DNA of 64,000 nt, taken from Paenibacillus sp. R14(2021) (GTDB taxonomy: Bacteria; Bacillota; Bacilli; Paenibacillales; Paenibacillaceae). This document shows, piece after piece, positions 36,456 to 45,005 of this stretch (positions within the stretch are counted from its first letter, which is position 1; every line of letters begins with the position of its first letter). Both the position numbers and the translations under genes were made by a program. The stretch is taken from assembly GCF_019431355.1 (NCBI RefSeq), contig NZ_CP080269.1, positions 4,095,001 to 4,159,000 of the forward strand, written 5' to 3'. The notes under the pieces are model-generated. The model made no database searches. It was given only the letters and a program-made list of their open reading frames with translations, and was not told the origin of the DNA.

Positions 36456-37640
36456 ATGAGCAGCAAGGCCGTCATATTGGGATGCAATTATTATATAGGT
36501 TTGAGTACGATCCGTTGCTTGGGCGTTCATGGGGTACATACGGTTGCAGTCGATTATACCGATAAGAACACCTACGCAGTGAAGTCCAAATACTGCTCGG
36601 AGCAGCTAGTTGCCCCGCATTATAAGGAAGATCCGAAGGGATTCATCCAATTTCTGAAAGACTATGCGGCCAAGCAGAGCGAGAAGCCGGTTCTTATTCC
36701 TTGTCATGATAATTATGTGGAAGTCGTGGATGAATATCTCGATGAGCTGAGAGAGAGCTACCTTATTCCGCAAACGGAGAAGGGCCTCTACACGAAGCTT
36801 ATGAACAAAGAAACACTGCAGCGTATTGCGCTAGAGCTCGGCGTTGCCGTACCGGAAACCGTGCGCGTCGGCGAAGAAGACTTCTTCAACAAGATTGATA
36901 CGATTATCAAATATCCTTGTATTATCAAGCCGGTAGATTCGCCTGCTTTTGTCGCTAAATTCCGAAAGAAGCTGTTCAAGGCGAACAACCAGCAGGAGCT
37001 GGAGACGGCGATCGCGGCTTCGCATGAAGCGGGACTGGAAGTCATCGTGCAGCGGATCATTCCGGGTTTTGACGACCATATGTATACGTTCGACGCTTAT
37101 ATGAATCAAGAGAGTAAGGTTACGCATTGGGTGACCTGCCAGAAGTTCCGCCAGTACCCTATTAATTTCGGCGCATCCGTCTACACGGGACAGCGCTATG
37201 TACCGGAGCTGTACGAGCTTGGCGCGAAGTTCTTCGAGGCAGTGGGGTTCAAAGGCTTCGCCGAGATCGAGTTCAAGAAGGATGCAGAGACGGGGCAGTA
37301 CTATCTGATCGAGATTAACGTTCGGATTACGAACCTCAACAATTTGCTCTACCGTTCAGGCGTCAATATCCCGTACATCACATACCGGGAGCTGACGGGC
37401 TCGCCCCTGCCGCCGCATGCGGTGAAGAAGGATACAGGTCTCGTATTCTGGTACGCGTACGAGGATCTAATGGCGGTTAGAGGGTATATTCGCACCGGTC
37501 AGCTGACCGTGGGACAAGTCATCGCGTCGTACTTCAAGCCCAAAGCGCCCGCCATCTGGGATTGGAAAGACCCGAAGCCGGCGTTCGCCTTCTTCGGTAT
37601 GATTGCAGGCAAAGCGCTGGGCAGATTCACGAGACGTTAG
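36456..37640 (+). CDS. ATP-grasp carboxylate-amine ligase
   Basis: Protein of 394 residues. It has an N-terminal Rossmann-like half (AVILGCNYYIGLSTIRCLGV) followed by an ATP-grasp domain. The latter shows KYPCIIKPVDSPAF with the ATP-binding Lys, EVIVQRIIPGFDDHMYTFDA, and the metal-binding FAEIEFKKDAETGQYYLIEINVR-type strand. It belongs to the COG3919-type ATP-grasp group that includes D-aspartate ligases and amino-acid ligases. First gene of an operon with a Mur-ligase-like protein and an aspartate-racemase-like protein. This context suggests ligation of an acidic amino acid, perhaps D-aspartate, to a wall precursor or peptide. Start placed at the ATG 36456; ribosome site modest. Confidence 0.8.
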   Translation: MSSKAVILGCNYYIGLSTIRCLGVHGVHTVAVDYTDKNTYAVKSKYCSEQLVAPHYKEDPKGFIQFLKDYAAKQSEKPVLIPCHDNYVEVVDEYLDELRESYLIPQTEKGLYTKLMNKETLQRIALELGVAVPETVRVGEEDFFNKIDTIIKYPCIIKPVDSPAFVAKFRKKLFKANNQQELETAIAASHEAGLEVIVQRIIPGFDDHMYTFDAYMNQESKVTHWVTCQKFRQYPINFGASVYTGQRYVPELYELGAKFFEAVGFKGFAEIEFKKDAETGQYYLIEINVRITNLNNLLYRSGVNIPYITYRELTGSPLPPHAVKKDTGLVFWYAYEDLMAVRGYIRTGQLTVGQVIASYFKPKAPAIWDWKDPKPAFAFFGMIAGKALGRFTRR

Positions 37641-37698
37641 GCACAAGGACGATGCAGGCGTTCAAGAACGCTGCATGCTCGCAGAAAGGACCAGAGCT

Positions 37699-39198
37699 AT
37701 GACGAAATTGCAGGAGCTTCTACAAGCGACAACGATTATTGAACCTATTCATGCCGAGGATCTAACGATAGCCGGCATTTCTTATCATTCGCAGAAAGTC
37801 ACGCAGGGCGATCTGTTCGTATGCATCACAGGCTACAGCACGGATGGCCACAAGTATCTTGGCGATGCGGTATCCCGGGGCGCCATCGCTGCCATTGTGG
37901 AGCGGGTCCAGCCGAATATCGCGGTGCCGCAGTTCGTCGTGCCGAACAGCCGGATTGCGCTTGCGCAGCTGGCCAGCGCCTTCTACGGGCATCCATCCGA
38001 GCAGATGAAGATGATCGGCATTACCGCGACCAATGGCAAGACGAGTACCACGTACATGACCAATGCCATTCTAGAGCAGCATGGTCTCAAAACAGGCATG
38101 ATCGGCACGGTCATCATCAAAATCGACGACGAGCGTATTCCGTCTGAGCTGACGACGCCGGAGTCGCTGGACCTGCAGTCGTATCTGAAGCAGATGCTGG
38201 ACCGGGGCGTATCCCATGTCAGCATGGAGGTATCCTCGGCTGCGCTGGAATCTCACCGCGTGGAGACGGTTGGGTACGACATCGTCTGCTTCAACAACCT
38301 GAGCCGCGAGCATATCGATTCGCACGGGACGTTCGAGCAGTATTTTGAAGCCAAAGCCAGCCTGATCAGAGGGGCAAGCGAGAAGAGCTATGCCGTCTTG
38401 AATCTGGACGATGACTATGCGGCTTCACTTACCACGCAGACGCGGGCGAAGGTGATTACGTTCGGCTTGAAGAGCGCGGAAGGTACGCTTTACTGCAAGA
38501 ACTTGGACCTGTCCACAGGCCGGGCCAAATTCACGGTTGAAATCATGAAGCCCTTCGAAGCGGGCGGCATTCAATACTCGCCGAGCGAGTTCAACGTGGA
38601 GCTGCGCATTCCGGGGCTGCATTCCGTCTATAATTCGATGGCGGCCATTGCGATTGCGCTGCTGTGCGGGGTACCGATCGCGACGATTCAAGAGACGCTG
38701 CGCACGTTCGGCGGCGTGGAACGCCGATTCCAGTTCATCCATGAGGATGGATTCATCATGATCGACGATCATTTTGCGAATCCGGGTAACATTGACGTGA
38801 CGCTGGAGACGCTGCGCTATATGGATTACGAGAAGTTCCACCTGGTGTATGCGATTCGCGGCTCCCGCGGCCCGATCATTAACCGGGAGAACGCGGAAGC
38901 GATCGTGAAGTGGATGACCAAGCTGGAGCTGCACGAGATTATCGCCACTCGCAGCCAGTCACATGTGAACAGGCATAACATCGTTACCGATGAAGAAGTC
39001 GACGTGTTCATGGAGGTTATGAACGAAGCGGGCATCGAAGTGAGGCTGTATGCAGAGCTGCCGGACGCCATTCAGGATGCGCTGACGAAGGCGGATCAAG
39101 GCGACCTGGTGCTGCTCGCAGGCTGCCAAGGCATGGACCCCGGCGCAGAGGTCGCGCTTGGACTGCTGGATCAACAGACTGCAAACAAGGACAACTAA
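37699..39198 (+). CDS. MurE-like Mur ligase lacking the DNPR motif
   Basis: Protein of 499 residues with the three Mur ligase domains. The N-terminal domain is MurE-type (GISYHSQKVTQGDLFVCITG). The ATPase has the P-loop GITATNGKTSTT at ~107-118, MEVSSAALESHRV and the carbamylated-Lys segment FEAKASLIRG. A C-terminal domain follows. The DNPR (DAP) or similar substrate signature of MurE is missing; the region reads YAIRGSRGPIINRENAEAI, so the added amino acid is probably not DAP or Lys. It would form an amide bond at ATP cost, in the cytoplasm. It sits 58 bp after the ATP-grasp gene and 50 bp before the racemase. AAAGGA lies 9 nt before the ATG; a longer frame from 37603 overlaps the upstream gene. 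Confidence 0.82.
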   Translation: MTKLQELLQATTIIEPIHAEDLTIAGISYHSQKVTQGDLFVCITGYSTDGHKYLGDAVSRGAIAAIVERVQPNIAVPQFVVPNSRIALAQLASAFYGHPSEQMKMIGITATNGKTSTTYMTNAILEQHGLKTGMIGTVIIKIDDERIPSELTTPESLDLQSYLKQMLDRGVSHVSMEVSSAALESHRVETVGYDIVCFNNLSREHIDSHGTFEQYFEAKASLIRGASEKSYAVLNLDDDYAASLTTQTRAKVITFGLKSAEGTLYCKNLDLSTGRAKFTVEIMKPFEAGGIQYSPSEFNVELRIPGLHSVYNSMAAIAIALLCGVPIATIQETLRTFGGVERRFQFIHEDGFIMIDDHFANPGNIDVTLETLRYMDYEKFHLVYAIRGSRGPIINRENAEAIVKWMTKLELHEIIATRSQSHVNRHNIVTDEEVDVFMEVMNEAGIEVRLYAELPDAIQDALTKADQGDLVLLAGCQGMDPGAEVALGLLDQQTANKDN

Positions 39199-39248
39199 GA
39201 GACGCTGGTTAAAGACGAACGATTATTTCATATAAAGTAGGTTGGATA

Positions 39249-39944
39249 ATGGAGCGTAAACGGTTAGGTGTTCTGGGCGGAATGGGCCCGAAAGCAACGT
39301 CCGTATTTATCGATCAGATTATCGAGAGCACGGCGGCTGACAGGGATCAAGACCATATCGACATGGTTATCCTGAATCATGCCTCTTTACCGGATCGGAC
39401 CCATGTCATTTTGGAAAACAGCGGCGAGTTGTTCCTGAAGGAAATCGAGAAGGATATTCGGCTGCTGGAATACGCGGAGGTAGCGAATATCGCGATGCCT
39501 TGCAATACGGCACATTATTATATTCAAGACATGCAGGCCATGACGTCGATTCCGATCATCGATATGGTCGAGGAATCGATGAAGGCGATTCGCGAGACGT
39601 TCGGCAGCGGCTGCAAGATCGGCATTCTGGCGACGAACGGCACGCTTCGCAGCGGGATATACAGCGAGTCTGCCCGCCGCCTCGGCATGGTCCCGCATGA
39701 GCCGGATCAGGATGTGCAGCAGCAGGTGATGAACATCATCTATCGTGACATTAAGCGCGGCATCCCTAGTAACCCGGCGGAGCTCGAAGGCATCATTCAT
39801 GATATGGTCACGAAGGAAGGCTGCGACTGCGCGATTATCGCTTGCACCGAGCTGTCGATCATCAAGCTGAGCGAAGAAACGAAGCAGGTCAGCATTGACG
39901 CGATGGACGTGCTTGTGCGGAAGTCGATCGAGCTGTCCCAATAA
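39249..39944 (+). CDS. Aspartate/glutamate racemase family protein
   Basis: Protein of 231 residues. Start RLGVLGGMGPKATSVFIDQI is the aspartate racemase hallmark. Both catalytic cysteines are present, in AMPCNTAHYY and in IIACTELSII, so the enzyme should be PLP-independent and active. It would produce D-aspartate (or D-glutamate) for the two ligases upstream. Last gene of the operon, followed by a strong bidirectional terminator. Confidence 0.88.
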   Translation: MERKRLGVLGGMGPKATSVFIDQIIESTAADRDQDHIDMVILNHASLPDRTHVILENSGELFLKEIEKDIRLLEYAEVANIAMPCNTAHYYIQDMQAMTSIPIIDMVEESMKAIRETFGSGCKIGILATNGTLRSGIYSESARRLGMVPHEPDQDVQQQVMNIIYRDIKRGIPSNPAELEGIIHDMVTKEGCDCAIIACTELSIIKLSEETKQVSIDAMDVLVRKSIELSQ

Positions 39945-40008
39945 TTGCAGCAGGCGCTTACCGTCGCAGATAGCGGCGGCTGGCACTGCACAGCTGCGAA
40001 TAAAAACA

Positions 40009-40041
40009 AGAAAGCCGTCAGGGCGACCTGACGGCTTTCTT
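40009..40041. terminator. Bidirectional terminator (racemase / motB)
   Basis: A 14-bp stem AAGAAAGCCGTCAG / CTGACGGCTTTCTT with a 6-nt loop between convergent transcription units. Confidence 0.92.
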
Positions 40042-40058
40042 GCAACCACAACCGATTG

Positions 40059-40871
40059 TTACTTCGTTGTCGTGGAGATACTGGCTGCCTTGGAGGCATC
40101 CGCGTATTTCCGAATGATCGACACTTCGACGCGGCGGTTCTTGGAGCGTCCAGCGGCCGAGGTGTTCTCGGCAATTGGGTGGTACTCGCCGTAGCCGATG
40201 TTGCTGAACAGCTTCGGATCGAGCTTCTTGTTGTCGAGCAGGATATTCATGAACCGGATCGCCCGCATAGAGCTGAGCTCCCAGTTCGATTCGAATTCGG
40301 TATTGTTGATCGGCACATTATCGGTGTGACCGGAGACGATAACCTCATAATCCGCGTACTTGGTCAGCATGTTGGAAATCTCGATGGCCAGCTTGCGCGA
40401 TTCCGGCTTAACCTTGGCGCTGCCCGGTGCGAAGAGGGAGCTGTCGCTGATCGTGATGGTCAGCTGCGACTGGTTCAGCTTCGTGTCTAGCTGCGTGGTC
40501 AAGCCATTCGTTTGGATGTACTTGTCCACCTGCTTCTTCAGCTTCTCCAGGTCTTCCTGTTCCTTCTGCATCAGCGCTTGGCGCTCTTTCTTCTGCATAT
40601 CTTCTTCGTCTTCATGGCGCTTCGGCTTGTTCGTATCCTCGAATTGCTGGCCGTCCTGAACGACCGATGAATTATCCAGCACGCCAATGCCGCTGCTGAA
40701 CGCGATATTGAACGCGGCGCTCATGTCTTGGAATTTCTTGGAGTCCGTGGAGCTCATGGCATACAGCACGATAAACAAAGCGAGTAGCAGGGTCAGCAGA
40801 TCGGCATACGGGATAAGCCAGGTTTCGTCGGCGTGCTCCTCGTGGTGCTCACTCTTATGCTTTTTGCTCAA
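40059..40871 (-). CDS. motB: Flagellar motor protein MotB
   Basis: Stator subunit of 270 residues. A short basic N-terminus is followed by the single membrane helix WLIPYADLLTLLLALFIVLY carrying the proton-binding Asp. A plug/linker region is rich in Lys and Glu. The C-terminal OmpA-like peptidoglycan-binding domain contains VIVSGHTDNVPINNTEF and SAAGRSKNRRVEVSI. It pairs with MotA. The start overlaps the motA end by 17 nt, indicating coupled translation. Confidence 0.96.
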   Translation of the reverse strand: MSKKHKSEHHEEHADETWLIPYADLLTLLLALFIVLYAMSSTDSKKFQDMSAAFNIAFSSGIGVLDNSSVVQDGQQFEDTNKPKRHEDEEDMQKKERQALMQKEQEDLEKLKKQVDKYIQTNGLTTQLDTKLNQSQLTITISDSSLFAPGSAKVKPESRKLAIEISNMLTKYADYEVIVSGHTDNVPINNTEFESNWELSSMRAIRFMNILLDNKKLDPKLFSNIGYGEYHPIAENTSAAGRSKNRRVEVSIIRKYADASKAASISTTTK

Positions 40872-41655
40872 CCGCTTCCGCTCCCTTCTGGTTCATCTTG
40901 ACGCGCTCCGTCGGCGTCAGGAATACGGAAAGCTTCTGGTTGATGGCAATCGTCGACACCCCGGATTGAATGGACAGCAAGCCTTCGACCATCATGAGGC
41001 GCAGTTCGACTTCGTTCTTGGAGAGACGCTTCAGCTTATTGGCGATCGGGTGCCACAACACGTAGCCGGTGAATATACCTAGAAGTGTAGCAACGAATGC
41101 GGCACCGATGGCGTGGGCCAGCTTGCCCATATCGCTCATGTCGGCAAGCGCGGCGATCAGACCGATAACGGCTCCAAGCACCCCGAGCGTCGGCGCATAC
41201 ATGCCCGCTTGGGAGAAGATCAGCGCGCCGGCGCGGTGGCGCTCCTCGGTGGCGGCGATATCCTCAAGCAGAACGTCGCGAACAAGATCTTGGTCGTTGC
41301 CGTCTATAATCATGCGCAAGCCGTTGCGGAGGAACGTATCTTGTACATCGTCTACCTTGGATTCCAGGGCGAGCAAGCCTTCGCGGCGCGTAATGGACGC
41401 CCATTCCATGAAGAGGGCAATGACTTCTTCGCGGGGCAGCATTTTCTGTACGACGAAAATCATTTTGATCAATTTTGGGAATTTCTTGAGTTCATGAAGC
41501 GGGAAACCGATGAATAAGGATGCCGCCGTGCCGACCATAATGATGGTAAAAGCTGCCGGGTTAAGCAAACTCTCGATCGGTGCATGCTTCAGCGTCATTC
41601 CGAGCAGAACGGCCACAAGTCCGAGCGCAATTCCAATAACAGTAGATTTTTCCAT
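40855..41655 (-). CDS. motA: Flagellar motor protein MotA
   Basis: Four-helix stator subunit of 266 residues. TM1 is at ~4-22, with FTIIMVGTAASLFIGFPLHE next. The cytoplasmic loop contains ALFMEWASITRREGLLALE, which contacts FliG. TM3/4 have GMYAPTLGVLGAVIGLIAAL with the conserved Pro. GAGGTG lies 5 nt before the ATG. First gene of motAB. Confidence 0.96.
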   Translation of the reverse strand: MEKSTVIGIALGLVAVLLGMTLKHAPIESLLNPAAFTIIMVGTAASLFIGFPLHELKKFPKLIKMIFVVQKMLPREEVIALFMEWASITRREGLLALESKVDDVQDTFLRNGLRMIIDGNDQDLVRDVLLEDIAATEERHRAGALIFSQAGMYAPTLGVLGAVIGLIAALADMSDMGKLAHAIGAAFVATLLGIFTGYVLWHPIANKLKRLSKNEVELRLMMVEGLLSIQSGVSTIAINQKLSVFLTPTERVKMNQKGAEAVEQKA

Positions 41656-41684
41656 GATACACCTCGTCTAAATGATTGATAAGG

Positions 41685-41713
41685 ACTATAGGGAACCGGG
41701 ATTCGCCGTTCAA
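41685..41713 (-). promoter_or_regulatory. Promoter of motAB
   Basis: On the minus strand TTGAAC (41713-41708), 17 bp, TATAGT (41690-41685), some 30 bp upstream of the motA ATG. A sigma-A-type promoter; no sigma-D box was found. Confidence 0.6.
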
Positions 41714-41928
41714 GCCCAAGGAGCGTGAGATTGCGACTGACTATTCCGATGTGCTGCAATGACGAAATGACAAAATGCACATGAATTCGACAACTCTACC
41801 TCTATTTATTATCGTCAGAAAGGGGCTGTAGATTAGAGCAAAATGGATGTTTTAGGAGTTTTAATCTGTTTTCGTGTAGAATAGTGAGCATAGAGCTGAA
41901 TTAGAAGCGGAAAGGAAGGCATCGGGCC

Positions 41929-42222
41929 ATGGGCGTGAAGCATGCAAGAGAGTATGAGGAGATTCTAGGAGAGCTGAAAGAGGCAATGTTCTCGATCGGC
42001 GACGGCTATCTGTTCTTCGAAATGGAGACGGCGGATTGGGAGGAGCTGGAGCGGCAGCAGCAGCTGGAGCTGATGGAAGCACTGGCAGACGATGTGTTCT
42101 ACGCCCTTGGGGAGGACCCCGTCATTCATGTGGGCCAGGGTGTCGTGACGTATAGGCCGAAGCATCACTGTATCGAGGTGTCGGTCGACGAGAAGGAAAG
42201 CCGGATTATCCGCTTGATCTAA
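41929..42222 (+). CDS. Conserved hypothetical protein (97 aa)
   Basis: Small acidic cytoplasmic protein: helical start (EYEEILGELKEAMFSIGDGY), a Glu/Gln-rich helix, and a beta hairpin end (CIEVSVDEKESRIIRLI). AAGGAAGG precedes the ATG. 21 bp upstream of the pterin dehydratase gene, so co-transcribed. Function unknown. Confidence 0.6.
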   Translation: MGVKHAREYEEILGELKEAMFSIGDGYLFFEMETADWEELERQQQLELMEALADDVFYALGEDPVIHVGQGVVTYRPKHHCIEVSVDEKESRIIRLI

Positions 42223-42243
42223 TGGAAGAGGGAGGGAACCGGA

Positions 42244-42558
42244 GTGGCGAAGCTGGTGAAAATGACGCTTGAAGCCGTGGATGATGCCATCGCGATGCTG
42301 GAAGGCTGGACACGGCAGGATGAGAAATGGATGCAGGGCAGCTACCGGTTTGTTACCTTTCCTGACGCCATCGCATTCGTCGGCCAAATCGCCGAAATCG
42401 CAGAGGAGCTGAACCATCATCCCTTCATCGCGATCGATTACAAGAAAGTGACGCTGCGCTTGACGACTTGGCACTCAGGCGGCTTGACGGAGCTGGATAT
42501 GCAGTCTGCGCAGCGCTATAACGATACGTACAAAGCGTCGATTACCGGAAACGGGTGA
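42244..42558 (+). CDS. phhB: Pterin-4a-carbinolamine dehydratase
   Basis: DCoH/PCD fold of 104 residues. The signature (E/D)-x-N-H-H-P (ELNHHPFIAIDYKKVTLRLT) with the active His pair and TTWHSGGLTELD is intact. It dehydrates 4a-hydroxytetrahydropterin formed by aromatic hydroxylases; in bacteria without phenylalanine hydroxylase it may serve molybdopterin or folate repair. The GTG start has GAGGGAGGG 8 nt upstream. Confidence 0.9.
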   Translation: MAKLVKMTLEAVDDAIAMLEGWTRQDEKWMQGSYRFVTFPDAIAFVGQIAEIAEELNHHPFIAIDYKKVTLRLTTWHSGGLTELDMQSAQRYNDTYKASITGNG

Positions 42559-42686
42559 TCGGCGTTTTTTTGATGAACAGATCTGCGGGAGGGAGGGCTT
42601 TACAAGGCTTTACGGCTATTTTACAATAGGTAGAATCAGCTCATGTCAGAAAATATAACATAATGCCAAGTCGAGGAGACACACCG

Positions 42687-43904
42687 ATGAGTGAAGCAAC
42701 CAACATGCAGGAGGATAGGATGAGCACGCTCGTGCCCTATTATCAGCCGATCCTCGCTCTGGATACCAGGCGCATCATGGGGTACGAAGCGCTTGGGCGC
42801 ATGCGGACGAGCCAGGGCGTGCGAAGCGTCGGCCCCTTCTTCGCGGACAAGACGGTGCCGATGCACGAGCAGATCCGAGTCGATCGGCATCTGCGGGAGA
42901 TGGCTTTCGCTAAGTTCTCGGGAAGCGATCCGGCATCCGGCATGCTGTTCATCAACCTGAAGCCGTCATGGATCTTCCAGACGTACGCGATGACCGGAGA
43001 GCTGCCAACGCTGCAGCTGATGGATAAGTATAATATCGATCCCCGGCGGATTGTCATCGAGATTACCGAGGAGTCGTTCCTGGAGCCGATGGAACAGCTG
43101 CGCGCGGTTGTTGATTTGTATCGGAACCAAGGGTGTCTCATTGCCATAGACGATGTGGGGAGCGGGTTCAGCAACATGGACCGGATCGCGCAGATCCAGC
43201 CGCACATTCTGAAGATCGATATTCACATGCTGCAGCGAAGCGAGCGGCACAGCGGCTATTACGGCGTAATGCGCTCCTTCTCCATGCTGGCCGATCAGAT
43301 CGGCGCATCGCTGCTCGTGGAGGGCGTTGAGACGGAGCAAGACCTGCAGCGGGCCATCGAGATCGGCGCGCGTTACGTGCAGGGCTATCTGTTCGCGCCG
43401 GCGGAGGCGGAGTTCAGGCCGCCCGGCAGCTTCGCTTCGCTGATCGAGAGCGGACTTGACCAGCGGCGGATGCGGATGCAGCAGGTGGAGCGGCATTGGA
43501 GCGCGGAAGCGGCTAAGTTTACAGAGGCCGTGGAGGCGGCCTGGGAGGAAGCGGACGGAGGCGTCTGCGGCGATCACTTCATCGAGCGTCTGCTGCCTGA
43601 CCTTATGGAGTCTTCGTGCATTCGGGTTTATATGTGCAGCGCCGACGGGATTCAGCTCAGCTCCAACTACCAGCAGCGAAGCCAAGGCGAGTGGCTCAGG
43701 CAGCCGGAATTCAGAGGACATAACTGGAGTTGGCGGCCTTATTTTATCCCGATCTCCACGCAGCTTGTGGATCGGACGCGCGCAATCGTGTCGCAGACGT
43801 ATACGGATCTGGATTCCTTCGACCGCATCCGCACGGTGTCGGTGTCGGTGGGGGAGCGATATATCTTATTCCTCGACGTGGCGGAGCTGAGCGGGGAGCG
43901 CTGA
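42687..43904 (+). CDS. EAL-domain protein, YkuI-like
   Basis: Protein of 405 residues: an EAL domain (~15-260) followed by a YkuI_C-type PAS-like domain (~275-400; SCIRVYMCSADGIQLSSNYQ, RPYFIPISTQLVDRTRAIVS). Catalytic residues appear present: Glu in YEALGR, LFINLKPS, IEITEES, IDDVGSGFSNMDR, ILKIDI, VEGVET, YVQGYLF. It could therefore hydrolyse c-di-GMP, although B. subtilis YkuI mainly binds it. Cytoplasmic, no GGDEF. The ATG at 42687 has GAGGAG 8 nt upstream; an ATG at 42720 has AGGAGG only 5 nt away. Confidence 0.88.
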   Translation: MSEATNMQEDRMSTLVPYYQPILALDTRRIMGYEALGRMRTSQGVRSVGPFFADKTVPMHEQIRVDRHLREMAFAKFSGSDPASGMLFINLKPSWIFQTYAMTGELPTLQLMDKYNIDPRRIVIEITEESFLEPMEQLRAVVDLYRNQGCLIAIDDVGSGFSNMDRIAQIQPHILKIDIHMLQRSERHSGYYGVMRSFSMLADQIGASLLVEGVETEQDLQRAIEIGARYVQGYLFAPAEAEFRPPGSFASLIESGLDQRRMRMQQVERHWSAEAAKFTEAVEAAWEEADGGVCGDHFIERLLPDLMESSCIRVYMCSADGIQLSSNYQQRSQGEWLRQPEFRGHNWSWRPYFIPISTQLVDRTRAIVSQTYTDLDSFDRIRTVSVSVGERYILFLDVAELSGER

Positions 43905-43909
43905 ACGTA

Positions 43910-43958
43910 AAAAAGAGCCCGCCGGTGCGCGTGTCTCGCGCCGTCCGGTGAGCTCTTG
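43910..43958. terminator. Bidirectional terminator (EAL gene / DUF378 gene)
   Basis: AAGAGC and GCTCTT border an imperfect GC-rich stem containing CGCG/CGCG and CCGG parts. Confidence 0.65.
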
Positions 43959-43978
43959 CAACCCAATAGGTGAATGTC

Positions 43979-44182
43979 TTACTCGTCGGCTGCTACTTTG
44001 GAGAAGAAGGAGAGGCTGTAAAGTGCCGAGAGACCGACGATAATGTACACGATTTTGGCGCCTACGGAATCCGAACCGTCAAAAACCTCCGATACGACAT
44101 CATACTCAAACAGCCCCACAACAAGCCAATTCAACCCGCCCAGAATGAGAATCAATAAGCTGACGATATTCAAAGCTTTCAT
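43979..44182 (-). CDS. DUF378 small membrane protein
   Basis: 67 residues with two membrane helices. The first, LLILILGGLNWLVVGLFEYD, is the DUF378 hallmark (GGLNW); the second is VYIIVGLSALYSLSFF. Function unknown; widespread in Bacillales. Good AGGAGGC site upstream. Confidence 0.88.
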   Translation of the reverse strand: MKALNIVSLLILILGGLNWLVVGLFEYDVVSEVFDGSDSVGAKIVYIIVGLSALYSLSFFSKVAADE

Positions 44183-44272
44183 TTGGACCCGCCTCCTTGT
44201 CGATAGTGACGCATGACACTATTACGGATATGCGGGGTGGATGGATTTTAGCACGAGATTGTTTGTGAGCGG

Positions 44273-44788
44273 CTACTGGCTTGGGTTGTTGCCCTGGTAG
44301 CTCATGCAGTGCACATTAACGCTGCCAGACGGCGTCTGCTTCGCATAGGTGTCCGTGATGACGAAGCCTGCCCGCTCATAGGTGCGGATGGCGCGGCCGT
44401 TCCACGTATGAACCTCCAGGTCGATCTCGTCGCCTGGGGCTCTTCGGATCGCCTCCGCGACGATGGCCTGCACGAGCGGGAGTCCAAGCCCTTGACCGCA
44501 TAGGTCCGGACGAAGGCCAAGGCCGATTCGCGTCACGCCGAGGAGCGGGAAGAACTGCGCGAAGCCGGCAAGCGCCCCGTTGTCGCCCGTGAGTGCGACG
44601 TACTGCCGCTCGCGGACATCGGCATCGCCGAATTCGATGCCGAGCTGCAGCATGACCTGCCACGTGGTCCAGTTGTAGAAATCAAACGGCGGCTCGTAGC
44701 GCCAGCCGGTCAGCTCCTCGGCAAGCTGCTCCGACAGCGGACCGACGGTAAAGGGATTAAGCTTTGTCGTTGAGGCGGGATTGGTCAT
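44273..44788 (-). CDS. GNAT-family N-acetyltransferase
   Basis: Protein of 171 residues. Motif A for acetyl-CoA is RIGLGLRPDLCGQGLGLPLV, and the typical C-terminal RTYERAGFVITDTY follows. Substrate unknown. AAGGAG precedes the chosen ATG; an upstream in-frame ATG (44842) lacks a site. Confidence 0.85.
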   Translation of the reverse strand: MTNPASTTKLNPFTVGPLSEQLAEELTGWRYEPPFDFYNWTTWQVMLQLGIEFGDADVRERQYVALTGDNGALAGFAQFFPLLGVTRIGLGLRPDLCGQGLGLPLVQAIVAEAIRRAPGDEIDLEVHTWNGRAIRTYERAGFVITDTYAKQTPSGSVNVHCMSYQGNNPSQ

Positions 44789-44937
44789 GGATGCCGTTGC
44801 TCCTTGGTGTGCGATGATTTGGACCGACGCGCATACAGGCATGCAGACGTGCAGGCTTTCGGCGAATAGGTAGTCCCTTTATACTATCAAATCCGTCGGC
44901 GCGGCGAAAGCGATGCGGAACGGTGTGCGATCAGACG

Positions 44938-44978
44938 AAAAAACGGGCTTGGCGGTGAGCGCCGAAGCCCGTTTTTTT
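44938..44978. terminator. Terminator downstream of the secreted protein gene
   Basis: AAAACGGGCTT / AAGCCCGTTTT enclosing GGCG/CGCC, with A and T runs on both sides. Confidence 0.85.
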
Positions 44979-45005
44979 GGAGTTGATGCGGAGGATGCGT
45001 CCGAA

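Noticed and set aside
41786-41792. TTCGACA, a Spo0A box core upstream of motAB
   Set aside because: A single 7-mer is expected several times in a window of this size by chance and it lies ~130 bp upstream.
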